From the NCBI GenBank assembly GCA_030632405.1, contig DAOVUU010000081.1, positions 1 to 8,455 on the forward strand: a stretch of DNA of 8,455 nucleotides, written 5' to 3'. This DNA is from Desulfobulbaceae bacterium (GTDB taxonomy: Bacteria; Desulfobacterota; Desulfobulbia; Desulfobulbales; Desulfocapsaceae). The stretch's first letter is position 1. Each line of letters starts with the position of its first letter. Positions 7,752 to 8,455 of this stretch are shown here, one piece after another. The notes beneath the pieces were generated by a model. The model was not told the DNA's origin. It saw only the letters and a program-made list of their open reading frames with translations, and searched no databases. The position numbers and the translations under genes were made by a program.

Positions 7752-8455
7752 CTACATCAAATATTCTAAACCGAAAAAACGGATCCTTTTAAAAATACGG
7801 CGCTGTCTTTTTGCTGCACCTGCCTTATCGCTGTCACTCTCCATTAGCTTTTTGCGCATCTGCAGCCATTCCGGTGACCCCCAGCGATAAGATGTCTTTT
7901 TTAGTGCTTCAAATACTTCATTGAGATCTTTATTCAATTCGTCATTCTGAATAAAGAACCCCATTTCATTGTTATATAGGTTGGAGCGATAATCGAAATT
8001 ACTGGTGCCGATAAAACAGAGATCATTTCCGAGAATATATTTTGCATGTAGTTTTCCATAATGTGCATCGCCTCCCAGTATCACTGAGTCAATCCTTCCC
8101 GTTTGATAAATAAAAACCTGCGGGTGGTTAACCAACCGCTTCCATTCATCACTTTCAACAATGTCTGGATTAAATTCACCTTGCTCAAGACCAGAGAGCC
8201 ATGCTTCCTGCAATTCAGGTGTCAGCAGATATCTGGGCACCATATCCATATCGATAATGGCCTGGGTGAAAATATTGTCCCCGGTCATCACCGAATTAGT
8301 AACCACTTCCAGCTTGAAATCAGGGTTCTTACTTAACCACTCCAGTGTAGCTTTAGCGTCGTCATATATGATATCGCCTTCTTCGTTTTTGTACGTACCA
8401 CTAAATAGATAGGGCGAAACCATTCGTAAAGTTCCACTTTTCACACCTTGAGCTT
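7752..8455 (-). CDS. Phospholipase D / cardiolipin synthase-like protein, C-terminal part
   Basis: The frame is open through the window edge, so the N-terminal half, including the first HKD motif, lies outside; a GTG at 8442-8444 is not a believable start. About 234 residues are visible. MVSPYLFSG (8421-8395 region) is the strand that opens the second half of PLD-superfamily enzymes (usually SPYF.P), and KLEVVTNSV is the next strand. The second HKD motif is LHAKYILGND (8051-8022), followed by GTSNFDYRS and then NNEMGFFI, all standard landmarks. The motif is one residue shorter than the usual HxKx4Dx6G: the expected Asp position is Asn, with Asp next. His and Lys are present, so catalysis is plausible. 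The C-terminus ends in a basic tail (AKRQRRIFKRIRFFG) that may touch membranes. Family enzymes hydrolyse phospholipids or join two of them into cardiolipin; some are nucleases. It is the first gene of the visible operon. The family is confident; the substrate is not. Confidence 0.9.
   Translation of the reverse strand, partial: AQGVKSGTLRMVSPYLFSGTYKNEEGDIIYDDAKATLEWLSKNPDFKLEVVTNSVMTGDNIFTQAIIDMDMVPRYLLTPELQEAWLSGLEQGEFNPDIVESDEWKRLVNHPQVFIYQTGRIDSVILGGDAHYGKLHAKYILGNDLCFIGTSNFDYRSNLYNNEMGFFIQNDELNKDLNEVFEALKKTSYRWGSPEWLQMRKKLMESDSDKAGAAKRQRRIFKRIRFFGLEYLM

Overview
The window comes from a Gram-negative bacterium, probably a proteobacterium in the broad sense. It carries two AsmA-like periplasmic proteins, a lipoprotein with a clean lipobox, and a Bcr/CflA-type drug exporter. 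Base composition looks intermediate and I cannot name a genus. Every convincing gene lies on the minus strand, so transcription runs from high to low coordinates. No RNA gene, CRISPR array, insertion sequence or phage gene is visible.

Layout in the direction of transcription. (1) 8455-7752: C-terminal part of a phospholipase D/cardiolipin synthase superfamily protein, truncated by the window edge. (2) 7736-6783: an endonuclease/exonuclease/phosphatase (EEP) fold lipoprotein, 15 nt after the first gene. (3) 6779-3363: a 1138-residue membrane-anchored DUF748/AsmA-like protein, 3 nt after the second gene, with three tandem repeats of about 280-290 residues. These three almost certainly form one operon. 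(4) 3362-2923: an AT-rich 440-bp spacer with a terminator-like hairpin and a possible promoter. (5) 2922-1759: a 12-helix Bcr/CflA-type MFS exporter. (6) 1758-1532: a 227-bp spacer holding a 36-bp near-copy of a piece of the next gene. (7) 1531-1: the N-terminal 510 codons of a canonical AsmA-family protein that runs out of the window.

The most interesting element is the PLD-EEP-DUF748 operon. It joins two phosphodiesterase-type folds that can act on phospholipid headgroups, one of them lipid-anchored, with a large inner-membrane-anchored protein of the AsmA-like group, whose better-known members carry phospholipids between the two membranes. A second AsmA-family gene lies just beyond the MFS gene. 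A shared role in making, trimming or moving envelope lipids is an inference from gene content and spacing. I know of no description of this exact combination.
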